A DNA stretch of 64,000 bases, from assembly GCA_944323075.1 (NCBI GenBank), contig CALURC010000012.1, forward strand, positions 1-64,000, written 5' to 3'. How positions within the stretch are numbered: position 1 is the stretch's first letter; every line of letters starts with the position of its first letter. Source of the DNA: an uncultured Alistipes sp. Its GTDB lineage: Bacteria; Bacteroidota; Bacteroidia; Bacteroidales; Rikenellaceae. Shown here in pieces: positions 7,892-16,806 of the stretch. The notes beneath the pieces were generated by a model. It was not told the origin of the DNA. It ran no database searches and worked only from the letters and a program-made list of their open reading frames with translations. The position numbers and the translations under genes were made by a program.

Positions 7892-9193
7892 TTATTTAAG
7901 AACTCGTTTGTCAATTACGCGTTGACTCTTGCCTTCGCTGCGTTCGATGCTGTGGGGTTCCATCAGGCGGATTTCAGCGCTGATTCCCAATACGCTGTGC
8001 AGACGGTTGGCAATCCGTTTACGGAGGTCCATCATGCGGCTGACTTCGTCTGAGTAGTAATTTTCACGAACTTCGACCTGTACTTCGAGGGTATCCAGAT
8101 TGTTCACCCGATCGACAACCAGACGGTAGTGGGGTTCGAATTCGGGCAGTTCCAGAACCACGCTTTCGACTTGTGATGGGAATACGTTGACTCCACGAAT
8201 GATCAGCATGTCGTCGCTTCGTCCGACGATACGGCTCATTCTTACGCAGGTTCGTCCGCAATCGCAAGGCGTGTAATCCAAAGAGCACAGGTCTTTGGTC
8301 CGGTAACGCAACAAGGGCATCCCTCCTTTGGTCAGGGTTGTGAAGACCAATTCGCCCTGTTCTCCGGCAGGCAGTGGTTCCAATGTGTCTGGCGAGATAA
8401 TTTCTGGATAAAAATGATCCTCCACGATGTGCGATCCCGATTTACATTCACATTCATAAGAGACGCCTGGGCCCATGATTTCACTCAATCCGTATATATT
8501 ATACGCATTTACACCCAGTTTCGTTTCGATCTCCCGACGCATATTTTCGGTCCAAGGTTCACCTCCGAGAATACAGGTTTTCAGTTTGAACTCTTCGCGG
8601 GGAATTCCCGACTTAATAATTTGTTCGGTCAGATAGAGTGCATAAGAGGGGGTACAAGCCAGAGCGGTTGAACCACAATCGTGCATCAGTTGGATGTGTT
8701 TTGCCGTGTTGCCGGTCGACATGGGGATAACAGTTGCTCCAAGGTGTTCGACCCCGTAGTGAAGTCCGAGCCCTCCTGTGAATAACCCGTATCCGTAGGC
8801 GACCGTGAACATGTCGTTCCGATCGGTGCCGAAAGCGTTCAGACAGCGGGCGATCGCTTCCGACCATATCGATAGATCGCGGTGGGTATATCCGACAACC
8901 GTCGGTTTACCGGTTGTTCCCGAAGATGCATGCAGACGGACGATCTCCGAAAGAGGAGCGGCCAGCATTCCGAACGGATAGTTGTCGCGCAAATCCTGTT
9001 TCGTGGTAAACGGCAGCTTGACGATGTCGTCGATCGAGTTGATATCATCGGGGATCAACCCGATTTCCTGCATTTTGTTGCGATAAAACGGTGTATTGTG
9101 ATATACGTAATGTACCAGTTTTTTGAGCCGAGCGCTTTGCAATTGCCGCATTTCATCACGGCTCATGCACTCTTTGGTTTTATTCCAGATCAT
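7892..9193 (-). CDS. paaK: Phenylacetate-CoA ligase (arylacetate-CoA ligase)
   Basis: 433 residues, the normal PaaK length. It adenylates phenylacetate or a related aryl acid and transfers it to CoA. Visible signatures are the glycine/serine/threonine P-loop LHASSGTTGKPTVVGYTHRD (near residue 90), YGLSEIMGPG (adenylate binding, about 235), a cysteine cluster DYTPCDCGRTC, and the C-terminal hinge region MSRIVGRSDDMLIIRGVNVF. It is cytoplasmic. It lies between the aminotransferase (39-base gap) and the ACT gene, in an operon with iorAB. That arrangement links arylacetyl-CoA with arylpyruvate through the oxidoreductase, working either as oxidative degradation of aromatic amino acids or as reductive synthesis from aryl acids. 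Aryl specificity is inferred. Confidence 0.92.
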   Translation of the reverse strand: MIWNKTKECMSRDEMRQLQSARLKKLVHYVYHNTPFYRNKMQEIGLIPDDINSIDDIVKLPFTTKQDLRDNYPFGMLAAPLSEIVRLHASSGTTGKPTVVGYTHRDLSIWSEAIARCLNAFGTDRNDMFTVAYGYGLFTGGLGLHYGVEHLGATVIPMSTGNTAKHIQLMHDCGSTALACTPSYALYLTEQIIKSGIPREEFKLKTCILGGEPWTENMRREIETKLGVNAYNIYGLSEIMGPGVSYECECKSGSHIVEDHFYPEIISPDTLEPLPAGEQGELVFTTLTKGGMPLLRYRTKDLCSLDYTPCDCGRTCVRMSRIVGRSDDMLIIRGVNVFPSQVESVVLELPEFEPHYRLVVDRVNNLDTLEVQVEVRENYYSDEVSRMMDLRKRIANRLHSVLGISAEIRLMEPHSIERSEGKSQRVIDKRVLK

Positions 9194-9231
9194 GATTTAA
9201 GTTCGTTAATTGATTCTCCGGGATGATTGGG

Positions 9232-10557
9232 TTATTTTGTCGCTATCGGGTGGTCGGCATGGAAAGCTTTGAGCCGTTTTTCCATGACGTCGAACAGTTT
9301 TTCGGTCATGCGGGACGAGCAGGCACGGATTCCTTCCTGTTCGCTTCCTGTCGTATTGAGCGTAATGGAACTGATACCGTAAAAGAGCAGTTCGCGCATC
9401 AATTCGCCGGAGGTCATGCCAGGATAACCGATCGTAAAGAAGAAGCCGTCACCGATCGGCTCGGTTACATCGCGGTCGTAGACGACATAGAATCCGTTTT
9501 CACGGAAGAGCCGTTTCATGCGGTCGGCTCTACGGCCATACTCTTTGGTCTCTTCGACGAAGTTGATTTCGCCGTCGCAGGCAGCCTTGTACATGGCGGC
9601 CAATCCGAACTGTACCGAGTGGGTCGCTCCGGAGGTAATCATGTACAAAATGGAGTTAATAAATGTGATTCCGAAGAGTCCTGCTCCGGAGTAACGTTCG
9701 GCTAACGCCGGATACTTTCTGTTGAACAGTTTGTCGGAGACGCAAGCAACGGCCATACGCTGTCCGGCATAACTGAAGATTTTCGAGGCTGAGAGCATCA
9801 GGATGTAATTGTCCGTATATCGGGCAACAGTGGCCTGATAAGGTGGAACGAACGGATGTCCCAGATCGCGCCGGAAATCCATGGCGAAATAGGCCAAATC
9901 TTCCAGAATGATCGTGTCATATTTTGTTGCCAGTTCACCGATAATCTTCAGCTCCTCCTCTTCGAGACAGGTCCAGGCCGGATTGTTCGGATTCGAATAG
10001 ACGATCGCGCAGATGTTACCTTTACAGAGATACTCTTCCAGCTTGTTACGAAGAGCAGCTCCCCGATAGGCGTAAATGTCAAACTGTTCGAACGGAATCC
10101 CCAGAATCTTCAGTTGCGATTTTTGGATGGGGAAGCCCGGATCGATGAACAGTACGGTATCCTTGCCGGGAGTGCATTGACTCGTGATGATAAACGAGCC
10201 GAACGAACCGGCAACCGATCCGGTCGTTGGGATACACCCTTCGGGCGATATGTCAATATTGATAAAGGCTTTGATAAAGCGGGAGGTTTGCTCCTTGAGT
10301 TCGGGGACTCCTTCCGCTGCCGGATATATGGCGGCGATCTCGGTGTCCAATGCAGCTTTCTCGGCTTCGCGTCCGATTTTGCAGGGGCTCAGTCCCGGTA
10401 CACCCTGATCCATCCGGATAAAGGGGATCCCGGTACGCTGTTCAAGGGCCGAAGCGAGCAGCGATGCCTGTCCGATCGTAGCTTTGGCCAGATCGGTAAT
10501 TTTCAACTCGTCGACAATTGATTGGACGAGTTGAGGATCAAATACACAATGTTGCAT
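9232..10557 (-). CDS. PLP-dependent class I/II aminotransferase
   Basis: 441 residues. This is a fold-type I aminotransferase: the Schiff-base lysine is in SASKIFSYAGQRMA (about residue 265), the Asn-Pro substrate/PLP motif in VYSNPNNPAWT, and the Asp in ILEDLAYFAM contacts the pyridinium nitrogen. The enzyme is cytoplasmic. It follows iorB by 31 bases and precedes paaK, so its keto acids are most likely the aryl or branched 2-oxo acids used by IorAB. The nitrilase/omega-amidase at the head of the operon raises the possibility that glutamine or asparagine is the amino donor. The start MQHCVF is accepted because it sits just after iorB. Confidence 0.85.
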   Translation of the reverse strand: MQHCVFDPQLVQSIVDELKITDLAKATIGQASLLASALEQRTGIPFIRMDQGVPGLSPCKIGREAEKAALDTEIAAIYPAAEGVPELKEQTSRFIKAFINIDISPEGCIPTTGSVAGSFGSFIITSQCTPGKDTVLFIDPGFPIQKSQLKILGIPFEQFDIYAYRGAALRNKLEEYLCKGNICAIVYSNPNNPAWTCLEEEELKIIGELATKYDTIILEDLAYFAMDFRRDLGHPFVPPYQATVARYTDNYILMLSASKIFSYAGQRMAVACVSDKLFNRKYPALAERYSGAGLFGITFINSILYMITSGATHSVQFGLAAMYKAACDGEINFVEETKEYGRRADRMKRLFRENGFYVVYDRDVTEPIGDGFFFTIGYPGMTSGELMRELLFYGISSITLNTTGSEQEGIRACSSRMTEKLFDVMEKRLKAFHADHPIATK

Positions 10558-10588
10558 GTTGTCAGTCTGTTGCTCTGTTTTACTTCGG

Positions 10589-11188
10589 TTACTGTTTCAT
10601 CTTTTGGTCGATGATACTCTTGGCAGCGTCGCGACCGCATCTGAGTGCGGTGATGTTGGCCTCGACGATCTCTTGCCCTTTGCGTCCGAACACGCGTCGG
10701 ATGCCCTCTTCGAACTTTTCGATTCCGATGTGCAGCAGGTCCGATGCGGCTCCGAGCAGCACCATGTTCGACGAACGGGGAGCTCCACACTCTTTTGCCA
10801 GTTTCTCAACATCGAGCAGCACCACGTGCGGCAGACGGTTCAGCTCTTCGATCAGTTTTTCGGGATCGGGATAGTTCGGGATGTTGATGAAGGGTACCGA
10901 GTGGGTTACGACCCAGCCTTTTCCCGAGAGGTAGGGCAGGTAGCGCAGCGCCTCCATCGGTTCGAGCGAAAGAATCAGGTCGGCGGTCCCGTAGGGGATC
11001 AGGTCCGACCGGATCGGATCGGACGACAGACGCAGGTTAGACTGTACGTCGCCGCCCCGTTGGCTCATGCCGTGTACTTCGGCTTGTTTGATGTGCAGAC
11101 CTTCGTCAAGGGCGGCTTCGCCGATGATTGTCGCGATGGAGAGGATGCCTTGTCCTCCCACGCCGGATAGTATAATATCTGATTTCAT
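10589..11188 (-). CDS. iorB: Indolepyruvate ferredoxin oxidoreductase, beta subunit
   Basis: 199 residues from ATG 11188. An in-frame upstream start at 11260 would overlap iorA by 64 bases and add a tail unlike the family, so the 11188 start (8 bases after the iorA stop) is preferred. The sequence begins KSDIILSGVGGQGILSIATI, the conserved glycine-rich beta/gamma-domain start of 2-oxoacid:ferredoxin oxidoreductases. EVHGMSQRGGDVQSNLR is another diagnostic block. With IorA it decarboxylates arylpyruvates to arylacetyl-CoA, or runs in reverse, in the cytoplasm. Length is typical for IorB. Confidence 0.92.
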   Translation of the reverse strand: MKSDIILSGVGGQGILSIATIIGEAALDEGLHIKQAEVHGMSQRGGDVQSNLRLSSDPIRSDLIPYGTADLILSLEPMEALRYLPYLSGKGWVVTHSVPFINIPNYPDPEKLIEELNRLPHVVLLDVEKLAKECGAPRSSNMVLLGAASDLLHIGIEKFEEGIRRVFGRKGQEIVEANITALRCGRDAAKSIIDQKMKQ

Positions 11189-11196
11189 TGTGCTTT

Positions 11197-12813
11197 TCAG
11201 GATTTGGATGATTCGTTTTTGAGTTTGGCCTGATGATGCCGTTTCAGGGTCTGGATACACTCCCTGCGCGGGATGATGACCGATACGCCCTTATAGTTGA
11301 TCTCCTCGCGGAGAATGGCGGCGATCTCTTCCATGTTTTTCGGCAGCGGAACTACCACACGGATGTGTTCGGGCTCTACGCCGACACCCCGGCAGATTGA
11401 TTCCTGCCGATTGGTACCCGCCGAGTCCTGTCCTCCGGTCATTGCTGTGGTCAGGTTGTCCGAAATAACGATGGTGATGTTGGCTTTTGCATTGACGGCA
11501 TCGAGTAGTCCCGTGATTCCCGAGTGGGTAAAGGTCGAGTCCCCGATTACGGCGATGGCTGGCCACAATCCGGCATCGGCAGCTCCTTTGGCCATGGTGA
11601 TCGAAGCTCCCATGTCAACGCAGGTGTGGATGGCGCGGAAAGGCGGTAGTGCTCCCAGCGTGTAACATCCGATGTCACCGAAGACTTTGTAGTCCTTGTA
11701 TTCGCGGATGACCCGGTTCAACGTTTCATACATATCGCGGTGTCCGCATCCGTTGCAAAGTGCAGGAGGCCGGGGTACGACATATTCGCATGGAGCCATG
11801 TTTTTTGAAGCAGGAAGTCCGAGAGCGGCTCTGACATTGTCCGGGGTCAACTCTCCGGTACGGGGAGCTTCACCGGTGATTCTGCCGGTGATCTTGCACG
11901 AAATCGGGAGAATACCACGAACCTGCTCTTCGACGAAGGGCTGCCCGTCTTCCAAAACCAGAATCTCTTCACACGTTTCGGCCATGCGGCGAATCATGTT
12001 TTTCGGGAGCGGATACTGCGAGATTTTCAGTACGGGAAAGTCGCATCCTTCAGGGAACTGCTCCATCAGGTAGTTGTAGGCAATACCGCAGGCAATAACC
12101 CCTCTTTTCCGGTTCGGACCATCGGTATAGCTGTTGAATGACGAGGTTTCTGCCAGTTGTTCAAGCGTAGGTTGTTGTCCGATTACCGTAGCATAACGTT
12201 TGCGGGCGATGGCGGGGAGCAGGACCCAACCGGCCGTGGGGTCCGGAAACTTCATCGGATTCTGTTCGCGGGCGGCTTTTGTGTGAACGACGGCACGAGA
12301 GTGGGCCATGCGGGTGGTTACACGCATCAGTACCGGAAGTTTGTGCTCCTCTGAGAAGTCGAATGCATATCGGATCATGTCGTAGGCCTCCTGTTGTGAA
12401 GAGGGTTCGAAGATCGGTGCGAGGGCGAATTTCCCGTAGAAGCGCGAATCCTGTTCGTTTTGCGAAGAGTGCATCGACGGGTCATCAGCAACCAGAACGA
12501 CCAGACCTCCGTTCGTTCCTGTAATGGAGGAGTTGACAAACGCATCGGCAGCGACGTTGAGTCCTACGTGTTTCATGCAGACGAGAGCCCGTTTCCCGAC
12601 GTAGGATACGCCTAAGGCAGCCTCCATAGCGGTTTTTTCATTGGTACACCACCTGCTGTATACACCGCGATTGATGGCGAGTTCCGATTGTTGGATATAT
12701 TCGGTAATTTCAGTTGACGGAGTTCCGGGATAGGCGTATACGCCGGACAGGCCTGCGTGGAGTGCCCCTAAGGCAATGGCCTGATCTCCCAAAAGCAATA
12801 ATTTTTCTTCCAT
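11197..12813 (-). CDS. iorA: Indolepyruvate ferredoxin oxidoreductase, alpha subunit (no ferredoxin domain)
   Basis: 538 residues. N-terminal pyrimidine-binding domain: GDQAIALGALHAGLSGVYAYPGTPSTEI, shown here as family-defining from residue 8 on; the PGTPST loop is conserved. C-terminal TPP domain: PALCNGCGHRDMYETL (about residue 350), followed by GDIGCYTLG and GDSTFTHSGITGL, which bind Mg-TPP. Archaeal and many bacterial IorA proteins end in a domain with two 4Fe-4S clusters; here the protein stops after the TPP domain at KRHHQAKLKNESSKS with no CxxCxxC motifs, so electrons must leave by another route. This short form may be normal in Bacteroidetes. It lies 25 bases after the nitrilase gene and 8 bases before iorB. 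Confidence 0.92.
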   Translation of the reverse strand: MEEKLLLLGDQAIALGALHAGLSGVYAYPGTPSTEITEYIQQSELAINRGVYSRWCTNEKTAMEAALGVSYVGKRALVCMKHVGLNVAADAFVNSSITGTNGGLVVLVADDPSMHSSQNEQDSRFYGKFALAPIFEPSSQQEAYDMIRYAFDFSEEHKLPVLMRVTTRMAHSRAVVHTKAAREQNPMKFPDPTAGWVLLPAIARKRYATVIGQQPTLEQLAETSSFNSYTDGPNRKRGVIACGIAYNYLMEQFPEGCDFPVLKISQYPLPKNMIRRMAETCEEILVLEDGQPFVEEQVRGILPISCKITGRITGEAPRTGELTPDNVRAALGLPASKNMAPCEYVVPRPPALCNGCGHRDMYETLNRVIREYKDYKVFGDIGCYTLGALPPFRAIHTCVDMGASITMAKGAADAGLWPAIAVIGDSTFTHSGITGLLDAVNAKANITIVISDNLTTAMTGGQDSAGTNRQESICRGVGVEPEHIRVVVPLPKNMEEIAAILREEINYKGVSVIIPRRECIQTLKRHHQAKLKNESSKS

Positions 12814-12838
12814 GAAGCAATTTATAAGTTAGATTAAT

Positions 12839-13600
12839 TTATTCGAGTGTAAAGCGGTCGGCATCCTGAAGTGCCGGAAAGTTTTTGCGGAAGTCGCGTA
12901 GGGCGTCTGCATCGAGCTCTGCGGAGAGCAGCGCCTCCTTGCCGGGTTCGACATCTGCAAGGGGCTGGCCTTTGAAGTCGAGCAGGACCGATTTGCCGCA
13001 GTAGGAGCAATTTGGGTCGGTACCCGTGCGATTGATGCCGGCAACGTAACAGAGGTTTTCGATGGCCCGGGCCCGCAACAGGGCGCTCCATGCGTCGACA
13101 CGCGGAGTGGGCCAGTTGGCGGTGTAGAGAACCAGATCGTAATCGTTTTTGTTTCGGCTCCATACGGGGAAGCGGAGATCGTAGCAAATCTGCAACAGGA
13201 TTCTCCAGCCTTTGTATTCGACGATGACCCGTTTGTTCCCGGCTGTGAATTCTTTGTGTTCGCCGCCGTATGTGAACAGGTGACGTTTGTCGTATTGGAA
13301 GACCGATCCGTCTGGTTTTACAAAGTAGAAACGGTTGAAATAGTTTCCGTTTTCCTCAACAGCGACACTGCCGGCCAAAGCACAGTTGGTGTCTTGTGCG
13401 ATCCGTTTCATCCACGGAAGCGTTTCTCCTCCGTACGGTTCAGCTGCAAGACGCGGTTGGGTGCAGAATCCAGTTGAGAACATTTCGGGTAAAACGATCA
13501 GATCCGAAGAACCGGCTTCGGCTATTTTTTGTTCGAATCGAGCACGGTTTCCTGCCGGATCGTTCCATAAAAGGTCTGCTTGTATGAGTGTTATTTTCAT
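12839..13600 (-). CDS. Carbon-nitrogen hydrolase, omega-amidase-like (Nit2/YafV type)
   Basis: 253 residues of the nitrilase superfamily. The catalytic triad is visible as Glu in VLPEMFSTGFC (about residue 38), Lys in QYDKRHLF (about 104) and Cys in LQICYDLRFPVW (about 139). The compact size, the GFxxxP-like segment after Glu and the CYDLRFP block resemble omega-amidases, which hydrolyse alpha-ketoglutaramate or alpha-ketosuccinamate, the products of glutamine or asparagine transamination with aryl 2-oxo acids. It is the first gene of the operon, with a TATCTTTG -7 box 25 bases upstream, and precedes iorA by 25 bases. An aminotransferase three genes on makes the omega-amidase reading plausible, but other amidase substrates are not excluded. 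Confidence 0.85.
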   Translation of the reverse strand: MKITLIQADLLWNDPAGNRARFEQKIAEAGSSDLIVLPEMFSTGFCTQPRLAAEPYGGETLPWMKRIAQDTNCALAGSVAVEENGNYFNRFYFVKPDGSVFQYDKRHLFTYGGEHKEFTAGNKRVIVEYKGWRILLQICYDLRFPVWSRNKNDYDLVLYTANWPTPRVDAWSALLRARAIENLCYVAGINRTGTDPNCSYCGKSVLLDFKGQPLADVEPGKEALLSAELDADALRDFRKNFPALQDADRFTLE

Positions 13601-13624
13601 GGTTAGTTTACGTAATAATCAAAC

Positions 13625-13632
13625 AAAGATAA
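13625..13632 (-). promoter_or_regulatory. Candidate -7 box for the aryl-acid operon
   Basis: TATCTTTG on the minus strand, 25 bases before the nitrilase ATG. No clear TTTG is found 19-21 bases upstream, so only the -7 half is supported. Confidence 0.5.
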
Positions 13633-13705
13633 TATTTTATCCTGTAATTACCATAAAATCATCGAATCGATCCTTTGAGGGGGAAATTTACGGCGTTATA
13701 TCGAT

Positions 13706-13741
13706 AAAAAAAGAGGATTCCGGCGATCAGGAATCCTCTTT
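13706..13741 (-). terminator. Rho-independent terminator after the HAD gene
   Basis: A perfect 12-bp stem AAAGAGGATTCC/GGAATCCTCTTT with an 8-base loop, followed by T's on the minus strand, 25 bases after the HAD phosphatase stop. Confidence 0.85.
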
Positions 13742-13765
13742 CGATAGGTGTGCTAAACAAAAAAA

Positions 13766-14416
13766 TTAGTTTCTGAGCTTACGAAGATCGTCGGTCGAGA
13801 TCTGTGTGAAATTGTCGATCAGCAAATCGTAATCGGAGAGGTCGCTTCGTTCAAACGTTGAAGCTATGGCGACTACGGCGCATCCGGCACGACGGGCGGC
13901 TTCGATGCCGACCGGTGCATCCTCAGCGACGATACACTCTGTGGGATCTAAACCAAGTTTCTTTGCGGCGAGCAGGTAGACTTCCGGATCAGGTTTCCCG
14001 TGAGAGATCATGTCTCCGTTGGCAATGGCATCGAAATAGGAGGTTATTCCGCATTTCGAAAGAACGAAATTTACGTTGGGTGTATTTCCTGATGATCCGA
14101 CAGCTGTTTTGAATCCTTCGTTTTTAAGTGCTTTTAAGAAATCGACCAATCCGGGAGCGGGAGCGATTGTCCTTTCGAAAATTTCTCGATAAATCTCCTC
14201 CTTTTCAACGGCTATTTTGTGCCAGTCCACTTTCTTGATCACATCAGGCATAAGTCTCGCCAGAATCTGATCGTTGGTCATACCAAACGAAGGCATGAAT
14301 TGTTTCCGACTGAAAGGTACACCGTATTTCCGGCAGATCACTTCGAAAGCTTCGATGTGTGCATCGCGATTATCGACCAAAACACCGTCCATGTCGAATA
14401 TTACACCACGAATCAT
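13766..14416 (-). CDS. HAD-superfamily phosphatase, beta-phosphoglucomutase-like
   Basis: 216 residues from ATG 14416. The open frame extends further upstream, but that extension overlaps the divergent LysM gene, and a TATATTTG box at 14445-14452 fits the shorter start. HAD motifs: motif I DMDGVLVDN (residues 7-15), motif II GSSGNTP (about 110), a Lys in SHGKPDPEVYL and motif III/IV VAEDAPVGIEAARRAG. The helical cap between motifs I and II is of the beta-phosphoglucomutase subclass. Expected activity is removal or transfer of phosphate on a small sugar phosphate in the cytoplasm. It is monocistronic. Confidence 0.85.
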   Translation of the reverse strand: MIRGVIFDMDGVLVDNRDAHIEAFEVICRKYGVPFSRKQFMPSFGMTNDQILARLMPDVIKKVDWHKIAVEKEEIYREIFERTIAPAPGLVDFLKALKNEGFKTAVGSSGNTPNVNFVLSKCGITSYFDAIANGDMISHGKPDPEVYLLAAKKLGLDPTECIVAEDAPVGIEAARRAGCAVVAIASTFERSDLSDYDLLIDNFTQISTDDLRKLRN

Positions 14417-14444
14417 AATTATCCCATGTTTTAGAAATTCGCCG

Positions 14445-14452
14445 CAAATATA
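14445..14452 (-). promoter_or_regulatory. Candidate -7 box for the HAD gene
   Basis: TATATTTG on minus, about 28 bases before ATG 14416. It supports the short start. No good -33 box is seen. Confidence 0.5.
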
Positions 14453-14523
14453 CATCATTTTCTCGCGGTTTTGTCTTTTGTGCGGTTTCTTTTGTCGTGT
14501 AGAGGAACGTATTGAAAATTTCG

Positions 14524-14531
14524 TATCTTTG
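14524..14531 (+). promoter_or_regulatory. Candidate -7 box for the LysM/periplasmic-binding gene
   Basis: TATCTTTG ends 5 bases before an upstream ATG at 14537 and 26 before ATG 14558. Transcription would begin at or past 14537, which favours 14558 as the translation start. Confidence 0.5.
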
Positions 14532-14557
14532 CCCCTATGATATTTATTTTCGGGAAC

Positions 14558-16372
14558 ATGAAAAGAGCAGTTTTGTTTTTGGTCGGAATGTTTGTTTGGG
14601 TTGCGGGAGTGCAAGCGCAGAGCCAGACGGAAAAGTCGACCAGTATTGTAACGATCGGAGGTGAAGGCTATTATGTACATACTGTTCAACCCGGAGATAC
14701 GTTCTATTCGTTGTGTAAAGTCTATTCGACCGACGAAGCGACGATTCGCCGATTTAATCCGCATGTGGATGGTGGATTAAAGAGCGGTCAGGTGCTGAAA
14801 ATTCCGGTAATCAAAGAGATTACCAAACCGTTGTCAGACCGGAAGAAGCGTCGTCTGTTCGATGTGCATACGGTTAATCAGGGCGAGACTGCCTATTCGA
14901 TAGCCAAACGTTACGGCGTAGGTCTCGATGTGTTATTGGAGGATAACGAAGGGTTCGATCCGGCACACCTTTCCATCGGACAACAGATCAATATCCGCAA
15001 AGCCAGTCAGGGAACCAGTGACTCGCTACAGATCGGTGAACAGATTGAGACTTATACCGATGCGTTGAATCAGGTTTCGGACCGTTTCGTACATCATATT
15101 GTTGAACGGGGAGAAACACTCTACTCGTTGGGTAAGCAATATGGTATTCCGGTCGATTCTATCACCCGTTACAACGATTCAGCCTTGAAAGAGGGATTGA
15201 AACAGGGAAGTATTTTGCGTATGCCGGTAGCTCGACGAGACAGCATAGGGGGAACTGTGGCGGTGGTAGATACGGCGACGGCTGTACAGCCTGTACCTGT
15301 CGGGCCGAATGAAAATATGTCAGTCAAAGCAGTCGATATAACATCGCCGATGCGAGTGGCTGTTCTGTTGCCTATGCGGGTTAACGGCTCTTCCGGCCGA
15401 CAGTTTTTAGAGTTCTATCAAGGCGTGTTGCTGGCGCTTGAAGAACTGAAAGCGGATGGAATTTCAACACAAGTCGATCTGTTCAATACGGCCCGGTCGG
15501 CTACCGAGGTTGAATCTTTGTTAAAACGACCAGAGTTACAGCAGGCCGATCTGATTATAGGTCCGGTTTATGATGAGTGTTTTCCGCCAGTAGCGGCGTT
15601 TGCGGCTGAAAGGGGTATTCCTGTAGTCTCTCCATTGGCAGAAGTGCGTAGTGCCGATAATTCGTTGCTGTTCCAAGTGGCGCCTGTTGCATCTTCAAAA
15701 TACGAAAAAGTGAAAGATGATCTATCCGATGCACGACATGTGATCGTTATATCGTCAGCCCAAAATGATACTGAATTTGCTGGTGAGATCGCTCCTTTCA
15801 TACCCAAATCAGCCAAACGAATCAATTATGTTCGGAATATGAGTACCGAAACGCTCGCAAGTCAGCTTAGTACAGAGAAGGACAATGTGCTTGTGGTGTT
15901 GTCGGAGGATGAGACGACGAGTGAGTCGATACTGGCATATATCGGATCGATTTGTAGCGGAATGGCAGCAAAAGAGGGGAAAGAGCCTGTCGTTAGGGTG
16001 ATATCCAGTTCACGCTGGGCTCGCTTCAGAAATATCGACAAAGATCTCTTTTTTAAATTGAATCTGCGTTATGTAACTTCGTACCATGCCGACAGAAACA
16101 ACGAGCGAGTACTCAATTTTGACAATCGTTATATTTCGGCTTTCGGAGCTTTACCCAGTCTTTATGCATATCGGGGCTATGATGTGGCCAAGTTATTTGT
16201 CGGAAAACTGAAATTGCACGGAGCCGAATTTATTTCCTATTTGAACGATGCAGATCTGCCGTTGTTGCAGACTCCGTACCGTTTTGAACAGCAACAGCCA
16301 GGTCATCGATACGAAAATCGGGAATGGGCTTTGGTTTGCTACAATGGAAACTATACGATCGAAGTGAAGTAG
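14558..16372 (+). CDS. Secreted triple-LysM protein with periplasmic-binding-like domain
   Basis: 604 residues from ATG 14558; an in-frame ATG at 14537 lies at the predicted transcription start. Signal peptide KRAVLFLVGMFVWVAGVQAQ. Three LysM repeats (about 38-85, 101-146 and 177-222), each starting like HTVQPGDTFYSLCKVY, should bind peptidoglycan. From about 265 an ABC-substrate-binding/LppC-like fold begins, MRVAVLLPMRVN, with QFLEFYQGVLLALEEL and LIIGPVYDECFPPVAAFA typical of Leu/Ile/Val-binding-type proteins. No transporter genes are adjacent, so it is probably a cell-wall-associated structural or envelope-assembly factor, as for LpoA/LppC-like proteins, rather than an uptake receptor. 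It faces htpG across a bidirectional terminator. Confidence 0.85.
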   Translation: MKRAVLFLVGMFVWVAGVQAQSQTEKSTSIVTIGGEGYYVHTVQPGDTFYSLCKVYSTDEATIRRFNPHVDGGLKSGQVLKIPVIKEITKPLSDRKKRRLFDVHTVNQGETAYSIAKRYGVGLDVLLEDNEGFDPAHLSIGQQINIRKASQGTSDSLQIGEQIETYTDALNQVSDRFVHHIVERGETLYSLGKQYGIPVDSITRYNDSALKEGLKQGSILRMPVARRDSIGGTVAVVDTATAVQPVPVGPNENMSVKAVDITSPMRVAVLLPMRVNGSSGRQFLEFYQGVLLALEELKADGISTQVDLFNTARSATEVESLLKRPELQQADLIIGPVYDECFPPVAAFAAERGIPVVSPLAEVRSADNSLLFQVAPVASSKYEKVKDDLSDARHVIVISSAQNDTEFAGEIAPFIPKSAKRINYVRNMSTETLASQLSTEKDNVLVVLSEDETTSESILAYIGSICSGMAAKEGKEPVVRVISSSRWARFRNIDKDLFFKLNLRYVTSYHADRNNERVLNFDNRYISAFGALPSLYAYRGYDVAKLFVGKLKLHGAEFISYLNDADLPLLQTPYRFEQQQPGHRYENREWALVCYNGNYTIEVK

Positions 16373-16806
16373 AGAGTGCCGATCGATTTCCCGGACACGA
16401 CGGTCGGTAACGGGCAATTCGATGATAATATAAGGAGTCTCCGCAGTTCAGGGGGGGAGGATAATGTGAGCCGGATGCGTATTGTCCTTGTTTATGGAGA
16501 TGACAGAAGGACGGAGGTGGTCGTAACTTGATGCCATGAAGAGAGGCCGGAATCCGTATGGTGTGCTCTCTGGAAATGCAAACGGATGAAAAGAGACAAG
16601 TAATCGACAGAAACGGATCGTTCCTATTACAGGTAAGAATGGAACAGGTTGATAGATAATCCAATACGTTTTAGTTATGCGGGAAAGAGGCAATAGGTTG
16701 ATATAGGTGTTACATCTGTTTTGTCTAACCCCGCGTTTTTAGGAGTGTGTATAATAAAAAAAGAGGACTCATTTACTGAGCCCTCTTTTTTTAGATATGA
16801 GATTTC
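16373..16806. other. 434-base region without recognisable gene
   Basis: Between the convergent LysM gene and htpG. The minus-strand reading frames here have no start context, conserved motif or plausible composition. No known structural RNA signature was seen. A G7 homopolymer is at about 16450 and the only clear element is the terminator at 16756-16792. Confidence 0.6.
16756..16792. terminator. Bidirectional rho-independent terminator
   Basis: A stem of AAAAAAGAGG/CCTCTTTTTT plus CTCA/TGAG, with one mismatch, around a 5-base loop. T-runs occur on both strands, so it can serve htpG (minus) and the LysM gene (plus). Confidence 0.85.

Noticed and set aside
16230-16693. Overlapping minus-strand frames after the LysM gene
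   Set aside because: Frames are rich in Cys, Pro, Ser and His without conserved motif, and one overlaps the real gene's end. No family recognised.
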